From Fastidiosipila sp. (lineage in GTDB: Bacteria > Bacillota > Clostridia > Saccharofermentanales > DTU023): a stretch of DNA of 64,000 nucleotides. The stretch spans positions 1 to 64,000 of the forward strand of contig JAAZGO010000021.1 of NCBI GenBank assembly GCA_012511175.1. Direction: 5' to 3'. Positions 54,669-63,780 of this stretch are shown here, piece by piece. Made by a program: the position numbers and the translations under genes. Each line of letters opens with the position of its first letter. Positions within the stretch are counted from its first letter, which is position 1. The notes beneath the pieces were generated by a model that saw only the letters and a list, made by a program, of their open reading frames with translations, did no database searches and had not been told where the DNA came from.

Positions 54669-55574
54669 ATGGCCGAAGAAAGAAGAGAGATGCCTCCGAA
54701 ATCGAAGCGCGGCCTGGGCCGCGGTTTGGGCGCCCTGTTTGAATCGGAGGCGGATCCCGGGCGCCGGGACGGGGGCCAGGCGGCTGACCTGGACATCAAC
54801 CGGCTGGAGCCCAACCGGGACCAGCCCCGCCGAAGTTTTGACCCGGAGTCCCTGAAAGACCTGGCGGATTCCATCCGCGATCAGGGGGTCATCACCCCGC
54901 TGATCGTCACCCCTTCCGAAAGGCCGGATCACTACACCATCGTTGCCGGTGAACGCCGATGGCGCGCCGCCCGGATGGCCGGTTTGCGCAGCGTTCCCGC
55001 CATCGTGCGGGAGCTGACCAGGGAGGATGTCCAGCGCCAGGCCCTGATCGACAATGTAGTCCGCCAGGACCTGAATGCCCTGGAAGAAGCTCAAGCCTAC
55101 GATCGGCTGATTAAGGAATTCGGGATGACGCAGGAAACTCTGGCTTCAGCACTGGGGCGAAGCAGGCCTGCCATCGCCAATACGCTCCGGCTGCTCAACC
55201 TGCCCGACAGCCTCCAGGATCTGATCCGTACAGGCGGTCTGTCGCCCGGCCACGCGAGAGCCATCCTGGCCTTGACGGATGCAGACCAGCAAAACAAGGC
55301 AGCGGCCGAGGTGCTGGCCAGACAGCTCAGCGTCCGCGACACGGAAAGACTTGTCCAGGGCCTCAAGGAGCCGCCGCCCAGGAAAAAGCCTTCAGCAAGG
55401 GCCGACACCCAGGAAAGGCTTCACATCCGCACGGTCGAAGAAAATCTGCGGCGGGCGCTTGCCGCCCGTGTCACCCTGGAAGGCGGAACCGAACAAGGGA
55501 AAATTGTCATCCGTTTTCACAACGCCGACGAGCGCGAACGGTTAATTGACCAGCTCCTGCGCTCGGGGGCGTGA
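54669..55574 (+). CDS. parB: Chromosome partitioning protein ParB (Spo0J)
   Basis: This CTP-dependent clamp binds parS and spreads. The 301-residue protein has the usual N-terminal KRGLGRGLGALF, the CTP-binding motif GERRWRAARMAGL near 95, LIDNVVRQDLNALEEA, and a helix-turn-helix (TQETLASALGRSRPAIANTLRLL) near 155-178. SPGHARAIL follows. The C-terminal dimer domain is present. The matching parS is at 52,114-52,129. A GGAG site precedes the ATG. Confidence 0.96.
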   Translation: MAEERREMPPKSKRGLGRGLGALFESEADPGRRDGGQAADLDINRLEPNRDQPRRSFDPESLKDLADSIRDQGVITPLIVTPSERPDHYTIVAGERRWRAARMAGLRSVPAIVRELTREDVQRQALIDNVVRQDLNALEEAQAYDRLIKEFGMTQETLASALGRSRPAIANTLRLLNLPDSLQDLIRTGGLSPGHARAILALTDADQQNKAAAEVLARQLSVRDTERLVQGLKEPPPRKKPSARADTQERLHIRTVEENLRRALAARVTLEGGTEQGKIVIRFHNADERERLIDQLLRSGA

Positions 55575-58393
55575 TTGCCCGCGAAAGGTTCCGGCCCATG
55601 ACGACCCTGCTCGAGAAGAAAGAGCGCCAGGAAGAGCTGTATCAGCGGCTGATTGCCTTTCTGCTCCCGGTCATCGCCTTTTATTTCGGTTTTGTGGCAC
55701 ACGGTTTGTGGCCTTTTGGCAACAAGCATTTGCTGGCTTACGACCTTTACCACCAATATGCCCCCTTCCTCCTGGAACTGAAAAGAAAAATCCTGTCCGG
55801 TGACGGCTTGTTCTTTTCCTGGAGCGGCGGGCTGGGCGTCAATTTCTACAGCTTCTTCACCTATTACACGGCAAGTCCCTTCAACATTGTGACCCTCCTC
55901 TTCCCTGACACCTTCATCACGGAGGCCGTCACTTTGCTGACGTTGCTGAAGCTCGGTTTTTCGAGCCTCTTTTTTCGGGAATTCCTGACGCGTTCTTTCC
56001 GCAAAGATCCGTCAGCCTCAGTCCTTTCGGGTTTCTACGCTCTCTCTGCCTGGGTTTACGCCTACAGCTGGAACATCATGTGGCTGGATACCCTGGTCTT
56101 TTTCCCGCTGGCCTGTCTGGGCCTGGTCGAACTGGTCCGCGATCGAAGACCCCGGCGCTTTGTCCTGGCCCTGACCCTGATGCTCCTGACCAACTACTAC
56201 ACCGCTTTTTTCGCTTGCGTTTTTTTGTTCTTTTATTATTTCGTCCTGCGGTGCCAGTTCGCGCCGAAAAAACGAAGCCTGCTGGCCTCCCTGGCTGCCT
56301 TTGCCCGGTTCGCCGGTTACGCGTGTCTGTCGGCCCTCCTTGCCGCCATCACGCTTTGGCCGACAATTAAAGCCCTGGCCATCACATCAGCGGCCGGTGA
56401 TGCCTTCCCCCGTGGCTTCGCCTTCGGGCAGTCAGCCCTTGACATGCTGGCTCGCATGACACCGCTGAGGGCTCCGCAGATCATGAGCGGCCTGCCCAAT
56501 ATCTTCGCGGGCCTTTTTGTCCTCCTGCTCATTCCCGCCTTTTTTGCAAACCGCAGGCGCCCTTTGCGTGTCCGCGTGGCCTACGGCCTCTTGCTGGGGT
56601 TTCTTCTCTTTTCATTCCAGTCGAAAACCCTGAGTTTCCTCTGGCACGGGGGCCATTATCCCAACTCCCTTGACTACCGCTACGCCTTTGTTTTTATCCT
56701 GCTGACCCTGGCCATGGCCTACCAGGCGATGGGGGACGATCTCACCCTTTCACGCGGAGCGGCTGTCACGTCGGCGGTGTCCGTATTTGTTCTCCTGCTT
56801 GCGGAGCAGCAATTCAAACAAAATGACACCCTGTCTCACTGGCGGCTCTGGGCCACCTCGCTCTTCCTGATCCTCTATCTGACGGTTTTTGCCCGGATGC
56901 GCCCCGTCCCAGGCGGCAGAGAGCGGGTGCCCGGACGGGGGGTTTTCTATATCATGTCGGGGCGCCATCAGCTCAGTCCCCGCCACAGGCTGGCCTCGCT
57001 GGCAGCATTGAAGCGAAAAAGAATTCCTGCTCCAGAACCAGCGACACGGACCGGCCTGCTCCGCTACCGCCGCGCGCAGTCCCTCCTCTTTCTTTTCCTG
57101 GTCGCCGAGCTGCTCTTTCAGGCTTTCACCGCCGCAGTGCTCTATCAGCAGGTCGCACCGCTCGGGGACCGGTCTTACTACCTTGACAATCATTACGCCA
57201 GAGAGGTGCTTCAGATGACTGCCGACCTGAAAGAAGCACACCGCGGCCAGCCCTGGCGTGCGGAAATACTGCCCGATACCTGTGTCAATGATCCTTTTCT
57301 CTTTGCTTCCAACGGCATGTCTCTTTTTGCTTCGCCTTTTCCACAGGCCTCAATCGATTTTTTTTCCGACCTGGGCTATCCGACCAATGGAGTCAACAGT
57401 TTCCAATACAAGGAATCAACCATCGTCATGGACAGCCTGCTGGGAATTGAGTACCTGATCGTCCGCCAGGACCGCATCTTCGATGACCGCACCAGGACCG
57501 AAATCAGCCGGGGCGAGGAAACGCGGCTTCTCCGGAATCACCATGTCCTGCCCTTCGGTTTTTTTGCGACACAGGAGGCGGCTTATCTGGATGAAGAATG
57601 GATGCCCGAAGAAGCGCCGGATGTCCAGAACCGATTGCTCTCCGCCTTGAGCGGATCCCCCGGTGCCCTGGCCATAGACTACTTCCGCCCCTGGGAAATG
57701 GAAGGCTGTTACGTCGAACAGGCGTATGAGCCTTCCACTTTCCGGGTCATACGGGAGGCAGGAGACGGTGACTGGGCCTTCCTGGTCTACGACGTGCCCC
57801 GGGACGGAATCTACTACATCTTCTGGGCCGATGAATCAGTCGGGATCAACTACAGCAACGGCTTCATCGGAGATCATGAGTTCTTCCAGCTGGGGGGCAG
57901 CAAAAAGGGGATTGGGGATGTCGGTTTCCTGGAAGCGGGAAGCGAGCTGCATTTTCGTGTCAGCATGCCCCTTGACAAAGCGATTGACGGCACCTTCCGC
58001 GCCTGTGTCGCCCGCCTGGATCAGGAAGCCTGGCGCGCAGCGCGCGACAGGCTGGCCTCTCACCCGCTGATCCTGGATCATTTCTCGACCAATTCCTTTT
58101 CGGGGGAAATAACAGCTCCCTCCAAGGGCTACCTCTTTCTGCCTACTACCGGCAATCCCGGCTGGACCTTCAGGGTTGACGGTTTGAAGACCCCTGGCCA
58201 AACCCTGCGGGGCAGTTTCATCCTCATTCCGCTGGAAGCGGGACCCCACACCATCAGTGCGCGGTTTGCCCCGCAAGGGTTTTTCGCGGGTTTGTCCGTA
58301 TCCCTTGCCAGCCTTGCGGCCCTGGCCGGCACTGCCTTCTATCGGCGTTTGAGGAGGAGGGGCCGTCAAGGGCCAGGGCTGCGCCTTCGATGA
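55571..58393 (+). CDS. YfhO family multi-pass membrane protein
   Basis: This large membrane protein of 940 residues is of the YfhO type, with a GT-C-like layout and about a dozen predicted helices in the first 560 residues, then a large outer domain and a final helix. YfhO proteins take part in glycosylation of wall teichoic/lipoteichoic acids in Bacillota. The opening FGNKHLLAYDLYHQYAPFLLELKRK is characteristic. A GTG at 55,571 overlaps the parB stop (GTGA); an ATG at 55,598 with AAAGG upstream is an equally plausible start. The sugar and acceptor are unknown. Confidence 0.88.
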   Translation: MIARERFRPMTTLLEKKERQEELYQRLIAFLLPVIAFYFGFVAHGLWPFGNKHLLAYDLYHQYAPFLLELKRKILSGDGLFFSWSGGLGVNFYSFFTYYTASPFNIVTLLFPDTFITEAVTLLTLLKLGFSSLFFREFLTRSFRKDPSASVLSGFYALSAWVYAYSWNIMWLDTLVFFPLACLGLVELVRDRRPRRFVLALTLMLLTNYYTAFFACVFLFFYYFVLRCQFAPKKRSLLASLAAFARFAGYACLSALLAAITLWPTIKALAITSAAGDAFPRGFAFGQSALDMLARMTPLRAPQIMSGLPNIFAGLFVLLLIPAFFANRRRPLRVRVAYGLLLGFLLFSFQSKTLSFLWHGGHYPNSLDYRYAFVFILLTLAMAYQAMGDDLTLSRGAAVTSAVSVFVLLLAEQQFKQNDTLSHWRLWATSLFLILYLTVFARMRPVPGGRERVPGRGVFYIMSGRHQLSPRHRLASLAALKRKRIPAPEPATRTGLLRYRRAQSLLFLFLVAELLFQAFTAAVLYQQVAPLGDRSYYLDNHYAREVLQMTADLKEAHRGQPWRAEILPDTCVNDPFLFASNGMSLFASPFPQASIDFFSDLGYPTNGVNSFQYKESTIVMDSLLGIEYLIVRQDRIFDDRTRTEISRGEETRLLRNHHVLPFGFFATQEAAYLDEEWMPEEAPDVQNRLLSALSGSPGALAIDYFRPWEMEGCYVEQAYEPSTFRVIREAGDGDWAFLVYDVPRDGIYYIFWADESVGINYSNGFIGDHEFFQLGGSKKGIGDVGFLEAGSELHFRVSMPLDKAIDGTFRACVARLDQEAWRAARDRLASHPLILDHFSTNSFSGEITAPSKGYLFLPTTGNPGWTFRVDGLKTPGQTLRGSFILIPLEAGPHTISARFAPQGFFAGLSVSLASLAALAGTAFYRRLRRRGRQGPGLRLR

Positions 58394-58473
58394 TGCTGGC
58401 CTGCCGTACAGACGCGCATCTCGTGTTATGATAAATCCAAATCTGCCATGATCGTGTGATACAGGAGTCAGCC

Positions 58474-59466
58474 ATGGATACAATTGTCAAATATCGCTTC
58501 GACAGAGAAATGGTTACTTTCGTCAAAACCCTGGAAATCAAAACAGCCATGTTCGGTTACGACAAAAGTGACGTCTACGACAAGATCAAGGATCTGCTGG
58601 TCAAGGCTCGCGACGTCTGCGAAGATCTGGTCCGCGAGGCCTACCAGGAAGTCGACGCCCTGAAGGCAGAGCTGAGAGGGGCGGACACCGCTCCGGTCCT
58701 TCTGCAGGTTCATCATGCGGAAGAAGCCGGTCAGCCAAATGGCGAAGCGCCCGAAACGGAGATGTCGCCCGGGCCGGAACTAGCTGAAGGGCAAATTGAA
58801 TTTGACAGCGGGGAAGAGATGGCGGAGGTTGTCGCACCGGAACCGGAAGGGGAAACGGCAGAGGAGGAATTGATCCGGCTGCGCAGGGTCAACCGCGAAC
58901 TTCTTGAGCGCCTTGAAACCTTTTCGGAACGCGAGGAGCTGCTTAAGCGGGCACACGACATTGTGGCAGAAGCACGGCTTGAGCGCGCAGCCATCATCCA
59001 CAACGCCCAATCGGAAGCCGAAGAAGAGCTGTTTTTATTCCGTGCCAAACAGCGCGAGGAGGAAAGCCTGTCCCGCAAGGAACTGGCGGATCTCAGCAAA
59101 AAAAAGGAAGCAATCGAGGCGACCTGCGACGCTTATCAGGCCTATGCCAAAGAGGGGCAAGATCTGTTTGAACAGCTGCAGGCCTACGTATTCCAGTTTA
59201 ATCAGATTGAGGGACGGCTGAAAGAAGACGCTCCCGCCGACCTGCCCGAAACCATCGGGGACAAGCTGGACCCGCCCGTGCTGTCTGCCGACGGGAGTCT
59301 GTCCTGTACCGAAGAATCCATGCCCCTTTGTGAGATCGTTGATGAGGATCCCGAAGGGATATTCCGGGGACAGGACCTGACTGACGATCCGGCAGCCTAT
59401 GAGAACGAGCCAGAAAAGCCGGATCTGGCAGCCGGATGCTCTGAACAAGACTCATCCGGTTTATGA
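58474..59466 (+). CDS. DivIVA-like coiled-coil protein
   Basis: This 330-residue protein has an N-terminal stretch (MFGYDKSDVYDKIKDLLVKA, about 24-43) like the membrane-binding and polarity motif of DivIVA/GpsB proteins, an acidic linker (about 75-135) and a long charged coiled coil (about 135-255, ELIRLRRVNRELLERLE and LFRAKQREEESLSRKELADL). The tail is acidic. It may mark cell poles or curved membrane or scaffold wall synthesis. The ATG at 58,474 has an AGGAG site. It is upstream of an ABC exporter operon, with which it may be co-transcribed. Confidence 0.6.
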   Translation: MDTIVKYRFDREMVTFVKTLEIKTAMFGYDKSDVYDKIKDLLVKARDVCEDLVREAYQEVDALKAELRGADTAPVLLQVHHAEEAGQPNGEAPETEMSPGPELAEGQIEFDSGEEMAEVVAPEPEGETAEEELIRLRRVNRELLERLETFSEREELLKRAHDIVAEARLERAAIIHNAQSEAEEELFLFRAKQREEESLSRKELADLSKKKEAIEATCDAYQAYAKEGQDLFEQLQAYVFQFNQIEGRLKEDAPADLPETIGDKLDPPVLSADGSLSCTEESMPLCEIVDEDPEGIFRGQDLTDDPAAYENEPEKPDLAAGCSEQDSSGL

Positions 59467-59485
59467 TGAAAGGCGGCTGCCAGCC

Positions 59486-60427
59486 ATGGCCATTTGTGAG
59501 ATGCGGGGGGTTGTCAAGCATTACAAACAAGTCACGGCTCTCAACAAGTTTGACATGGAGGTGAGGGAAGGCGAAATACTGGGTCTTCTCGGCCCCAACG
59601 GGTCAGGCAAGACCACGGCCATCAACTGCCTTCTGGGTCTGCTCAAGTACGACGGAGGGGAAATCACCGTTTTGGACCAGGCTCCCGCCAGCCGTGACCC
59701 CGGTCTCAAACGGAGGATTGGTCTTGTTCCAAGTGACCTGGCCTATTTCGAAGAGCTTTCTGTCATCGACAATATCTCATACTTTGCCGGCCTTTACGAG
59801 ACGAACAAGCGTGAACAAAAGCGGATGACCGGCTATGCGGTCGATTTTGCGGGGCTTGGCAAGTACCGGAAGTTTCCAGCCAAAAAGCTTTCGGGCGGCT
59901 TGAAGCGGCGCCTCAATATTGCCTGTGGCATCGTCCACAGCCCCGAATTCCTTGTCCTGGACGAGCCGACTCTGGCTTTAGACGCACAAAGCCGAAAATA
60001 CGTTCTGAATGGAGTCCGCGAGCTTAACCGCCAGGGGACGACAGTACTTTACACCACCCACTACCTGGAGGAGGCCCAGGAGCTATGCGACCGTATTGTC
60101 ATCATAGATGAAGGCCACAATATGGCAACCGGCACCCTGCCGGAGCTGATCGGCCTGATTGACGCGGAGGAATCAGTTCACATCGAACTGCCTTGCGGGG
60201 AAAAGGAAGCAGAACTCCTCGAACGGGTCCGCTCACTTGACGGAGTTGTTGACCTTTTCGCACACAACGGAAGAGTCACCGTCAAACTGGCGCCTCCCGG
60301 CCATCACCTGGCGGCTCTGATTGAATCGTTGCGGCTATGGGATATCGCTTATTCCACCATTTCCAGCGAACTGCCGACGCTCAACGAGGTCTTTTTGTCA
60401 CTGACCGGCAAGGCATTGCGTGAATAA
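59486..60427 (+). CDS. ABC transporter ATP-binding protein (exporter type)
   Basis: This ATPase of about 313 residues has Walker A GPNGSGKTT near 38-46, KLSGGLKRRL signature near 135-144 (LSGG form) and Walker B EFLVLDEPTLALD near 155, with the H-loop in LYTTHYLEE. It resembles the drug or polymer efflux ATPases (CcmA/YadG type) rather than sugar importers. A C-terminal domain (about 220-313) follows. The ATG at 59,486 has an AAAGGCGG site. Two ABC-2 permeases follow in the same operon, so the three form one exporter. The substrate is unknown. Confidence 0.9.
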   Translation: MAICEMRGVVKHYKQVTALNKFDMEVREGEILGLLGPNGSGKTTAINCLLGLLKYDGGEITVLDQAPASRDPGLKRRIGLVPSDLAYFEELSVIDNISYFAGLYETNKREQKRMTGYAVDFAGLGKYRKFPAKKLSGGLKRRLNIACGIVHSPEFLVLDEPTLALDAQSRKYVLNGVRELNRQGTTVLYTTHYLEEAQELCDRIVIIDEGHNMATGTLPELIGLIDAEESVHIELPCGEKEAELLERVRSLDGVVDLFAHNGRVTVKLAPPGHHLAALIESLRLWDIAYSTISSELPTLNEVFLSLTGKALRE

Positions 60428-60440
60428 AATTTAGAAGCCA

Positions 60441-61493
60441 ATGGGACAGTTTGGATCGCACCTTAAACTCCTGGGGAAAATGACCCTGAAAAACAAAAGT
60501 TCGCTTTTTTGGGTCTTTGTCTATCCGCTTCTCCTGGTCACCATGATGTCCATCGCCTTCCGCGGTGCCGGCATGAAACTCCAACCCATCCCCGTGGCCG
60601 CTGAACAGGGCTTTTACTACACGGTATTTCTCGAGAACATTGATATGCTGGACTTGACGGTCATGGATTCCCATGAAGCAGAAAAAGCCTTGCGCGAAGG
60701 GAAGGTGGCCGGGTATTTTCGTGCGGACGGTGTGCTCATCATCCGGGAAGACAGCTCCGAATCCAGGATTCTGGGCGAAATCGGGGATGAACTGAAGCGG
60801 GCCGCTGCCGCCGGCCGGCAGGGCATCAACCCCGACTTCTCGACACAGTATGTCAGTATCGCTGAACAGGAAGCCGATCTTCTTTTTGACATCCTCTCCA
60901 TGACAGTCGCCATGTTTACGCTCTACGCCTATTTTTCAGGCATCGGCATGATTGACCTGCTGCAGGCCAATCTGTCTCCTCTGGCCGCCCGCCTGTCCAC
61001 CACGCCGCTCTCCCGGCTGTCTTTTCTGACAGCCGGCACCCTGATCAACACCTGTCTGTCTTTTCTGGAGATGATCCTTGTGGCCCTCTATCTGAAATTC
61101 ATCTGGGGAATCAACTTTCTGTCGGACCTGCCAAGAACCCTCCTCCTCTTTCTTGCTGCCTGTTTCTTTGGAGTTGCCGTCGGTCTTTTCGTGGGTTCGT
61201 CCAATAAGTTGTCGACCAAGGCCAAAATTCCGCTGGGTATTTCCATCATGTTGGTTCTCGGAGCTTTCGGAGGCATGATGGGCGCCGAACTCAGGCTCTA
61301 TTTGGACCGCCACCTGCCCTGGCTGAATCGCGGCAACCCCGTCAATTTGATCGGCAGGCTGCTCTACCGGCTGAACGCCCTTTCTTCGACCAGGGAATAC
61401 ACGGCGGGCATTCTGATCCTTGTTTTTGGAGCCCTGGTGCTCTCCCTCTCTTCACTGCTCTTTTTGCAAAGAAGGCAGTTTAAGAGTCTGTGA
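60441..61493 (+). CDS. ABC-2 type permease, first
   Basis: This is a 350-residue membrane subunit. An N-terminal anchor helix (SLFWVFVYPLLLVTMMSIAFRG) is followed by an outer loop of about 110 residues and five more helices, matching the ABC-2 exporter fold. It starts 13 bases after the ATPase gene; the ribosome binding site is weak. It pairs with the next gene as a heterodimeric channel. Confidence 0.85.
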   Translation: MGQFGSHLKLLGKMTLKNKSSLFWVFVYPLLLVTMMSIAFRGAGMKLQPIPVAAEQGFYYTVFLENIDMLDLTVMDSHEAEKALREGKVAGYFRADGVLIIREDSSESRILGEIGDELKRAAAAGRQGINPDFSTQYVSIAEQEADLLFDILSMTVAMFTLYAYFSGIGMIDLLQANLSPLAARLSTTPLSRLSFLTAGTLINTCLSFLEMILVALYLKFIWGINFLSDLPRTLLLFLAACFFGVAVGLFVGSSNKLSTKAKIPLGISIMLVLGAFGGMMGAELRLYLDRHLPWLNRGNPVNLIGRLLYRLNALSSTREYTAGILILVFGALVLSLSSLLFLQRRQFKSL

Positions 61494-61500
61494 GGCCGGG

Positions 61501-62625
61501 ATGAGTACTTTTCGAGCCTATCTCGCCCTGCTGCGTAAATACTGGCTGATCATCCTTGCCTTCACCTCGATCTTTTTGATCCTGGTCTTCGCACAGGGAG
61601 GCCGGGCGGCGGACGAAGACAAAAGCTTCAGCCGCGGACATATGAATGCCGCGGTTTCGATCCCGGCCGGCGGGCACGGGGCGGGGGAAGCGTTCGCCCT
61701 GTGGCTTGAACAGGCGGGCCACGCGGTCAAAATCCTCGCATTTTCACAGGAAGAAGCACAGGAGGCCGTCTTTCTTCATCAGTACGATGCGGTTTTTCTT
61801 TTTGAGCCCGGGCTGACAGCTCCACAGGCGGTAAGCGACCGGACCTCCGGACAGGGCTATTTCGCCCTGTCGGTTGCTGAAACCTATTTCCGCTATCTTG
61901 ACGCTTTTCAGGGCCAGGGCAGACCCTATGATCCCCAGGCATTTCACAGTGTCCTGGCAGAGAAAGCCGAGGTCCTGTTTCAGGAAAGCGGGCGCGGCCG
62001 GACCGTGGATGGCGTGCGGGTGGCCTTTTTCTCGGCCCTGGGTTATGTGCTGCTCCTAATGTCATTGACCCTGGTTCCCCTGGTCAATCAGGCTTTTTTT
62101 GAAGCGGGCGTCCGCTCCCGGTCAAACCTCTCGCCCTATCCCCCGCGCTTGCGGGCCGTCGCCATACTCCTGGGATCCGGCCTGATCGTTTTTGGCACGG
62201 CAGCCGTACTATTTCTTGCCACTCTGCCGATTTCGATGACGCTTTTCAGCCCCGGTCAGGCGGGAGGAATCCTGCTTAATCTTTCCATCTTTTCCCTGGC
62301 CGTTCTGGCCTTAAGCTACCTGGTCTCCAGCCTGATCCGCAATAAGGTGGCCATTACCGCGGTGAGTACAGTCCTGTCTCTGGGCATGGCTTTTTTATCG
62401 GGCGCTTTTGTCCCTCAGTCCATGCTGGGGCAAACCGCGCTTGGCATCGGCAGGTGCTTTCCTCTCTATTATTTTATTCACGCCAATTACCGGGTCAATA
62501 CCGTGGGCGCCATGGCAGGGGACCTGCTCATTCAGCTCGGTTTTGCTGCGGGGTATTTTCTGGCGGCGCTCCTGGCTGCCCGGCTGGCCAGACGGGCCCG
62601 CCGGCAGTTTCTGTGGGGGAACTAG
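61501..62625 (+). CDS. ABC-2 type permease, second
   Basis: This membrane subunit has 374 residues and the same plan as its neighbour: an N-terminal helix (YWLIILAFTSIFLILVFAQGG), an outer loop and a C-terminal bundle of helices. The ATG at 61,501 has GAGG just upstream. Its stop codon overlaps that of the convergent carboxypeptidase in a shared CTAG. Confidence 0.85.
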   Translation: MSTFRAYLALLRKYWLIILAFTSIFLILVFAQGGRAADEDKSFSRGHMNAAVSIPAGGHGAGEAFALWLEQAGHAVKILAFSQEEAQEAVFLHQYDAVFLFEPGLTAPQAVSDRTSGQGYFALSVAETYFRYLDAFQGQGRPYDPQAFHSVLAEKAEVLFQESGRGRTVDGVRVAFFSALGYVLLLMSLTLVPLVNQAFFEAGVRSRSNLSPYPPRLRAVAILLGSGLIVFGTAAVLFLATLPISMTLFSPGQAGGILLNLSIFSLAVLALSYLVSSLIRNKVAITAVSTVLSLGMAFLSGAFVPQSMLGQTALGIGRCFPLYYFIHANYRVNTVGAMAGDLLIQLGFAAGYFLAALLAARLARRARRQFLWGN

Positions 62626-63776
62626 ATTTCTTTTCCAATTCTCCTTTTAAGCAAGAGGGATAAGAAGAGGAGCAGGGCCAGCAGGGCCAGGATCCCAAGG
62701 AAAACAAGGGTGATTGTCTGAACAGCTCCACCCGGCTTTGGTTCTCCGGGCACTTTCTCGTTTTTTCCGGTTTCGCCTTCTTTGCTTTCATCGGGAGGGC
62801 GGGGGTCCTCGCCGATTCCCGTGATAACAAAGTCTCCCTCAGGCAGCTGGTCTGACAAGGCGCTGTAGAGAGCGGCATGATCAGCCAGATGCCCTCCCGG
62901 GAGATCAGCACCCGTCGTACAAAGGATAAAAGTAAGACCCCGGATCTCCTTGAAGGAGGCCAGGCAGTACCCTGACTCTTTTAGCTGGCCCGTCTTGCCG
63001 CCATCAATGGGAGAGCTGTCGATGCCCGAGATCTCACTGTAGTAGGAGAGATAATGGCGCAAGGTGATGCCCTGGGGATGCTGGCGGGTCGGTTGCGTTG
63101 TATAGCGCCGCGCCATCAGAACCTCGTGCAAAAAAGGGTTTTCCAGGGTCCTGGCAAGCAGGACGGCCACATCTTCCGCTGTTCCGTAATTGCCTGCATC
63201 AAAGAGGCCGGTCGGGTTGGCATAAGAGCTGTCCGAAAGACCAAGCGTTTTTGCCTTTTCATTCATGAGAAGGAGAAATTCATCTGCGCTGCCCGCAGCC
63301 ACCCGGGCCAGTGTATTGGCTGCATCGCAGCCGGAACCGATCAGAAGGCCATAAAACAGGTCGCGGAAGGAGACGGATTCTCCGTCCTGAAAGCCGGCAA
63401 CCGAAGCATTGAGTGTCTGGAGGCCATCCAGATCCACGGCCCGGACAGGGACCCGGTCATCCAGGGTCCGGCCTTTGGCCTCCATAAGCTCATAAGCCAG
63501 ATAAGCGGTCATGATCTTGGTCAGCGATGCTGTATAGACTTTTTCTCTGTGCCGGAATTGAAGGAGATCGGATCGCTTGCCGTCTTGGTAAACAAGCAGG
63601 CAGGCCGTGCGCGATTGGAGCGCATCGAGGCTGAAACGGAAGGCTTTGCCGTCGATGAGCCCCGTCAGCAACTCATCATGTGCCGCCCTGGCCTCTGCAG
63701 GCTGGAAAAGAAGAGGAAGGAGCAAGAGCACCAGCGCCCAAATCAGAAGTTTTCGCCGTGTGTCTTGATGTTTCAT
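62622..63776 (-). CDS. dacF: D-alanyl-D-alanine carboxypeptidase (penicillin-binding protein, DacF/PBP5 type)
   Basis: This enzyme trims the terminal D-alanine of peptidoglycan stems outside the cell. The protein of about 384 residues has an N-terminal signal helix (KLLIWALVLLLLPLLF), the catalytic SLTK motif (ASLTKIMTAYLAYELME) near 80, an SxN-position motif that reads SGC (GSGCDAAN), and KTG (GGKTGQLKESGYC) near 235. The C-terminal tail has a membrane helix (LVFLGILALLALLLFLSLLL) after a Pro/Gly-rich linker. The usual Asn of SxN is Cys here, which occurs in some relatives. The ATG at 63,776 has a GGAG site; an ATG at 63,857 lies inside the next gene. Confidence 0.9.
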   Translation of the reverse strand: MKHQDTRRKLLIWALVLLLLPLLFQPAEARAAHDELLTGLIDGKAFRFSLDALQSRTACLLVYQDGKRSDLLQFRHREKVYTASLTKIMTAYLAYELMEAKGRTLDDRVPVRAVDLDGLQTLNASVAGFQDGESVSFRDLFYGLLIGSGCDAANTLARVAAGSADEFLLLMNEKAKTLGLSDSSYANPTGLFDAGNYGTAEDVAVLLARTLENPFLHEVLMARRYTTQPTRQHPQGITLRHYLSYYSEISGIDSSPIDGGKTGQLKESGYCLASFKEIRGLTFILCTTGADLPGGHLADHAALYSALSDQLPEGDFVITGIGEDPRPPDESKEGETGKNEKVPGEPKPGGAVQTITLVFLGILALLALLLFLSLLLKRRIGKEI

Positions 63777-63780
63777 GAAG

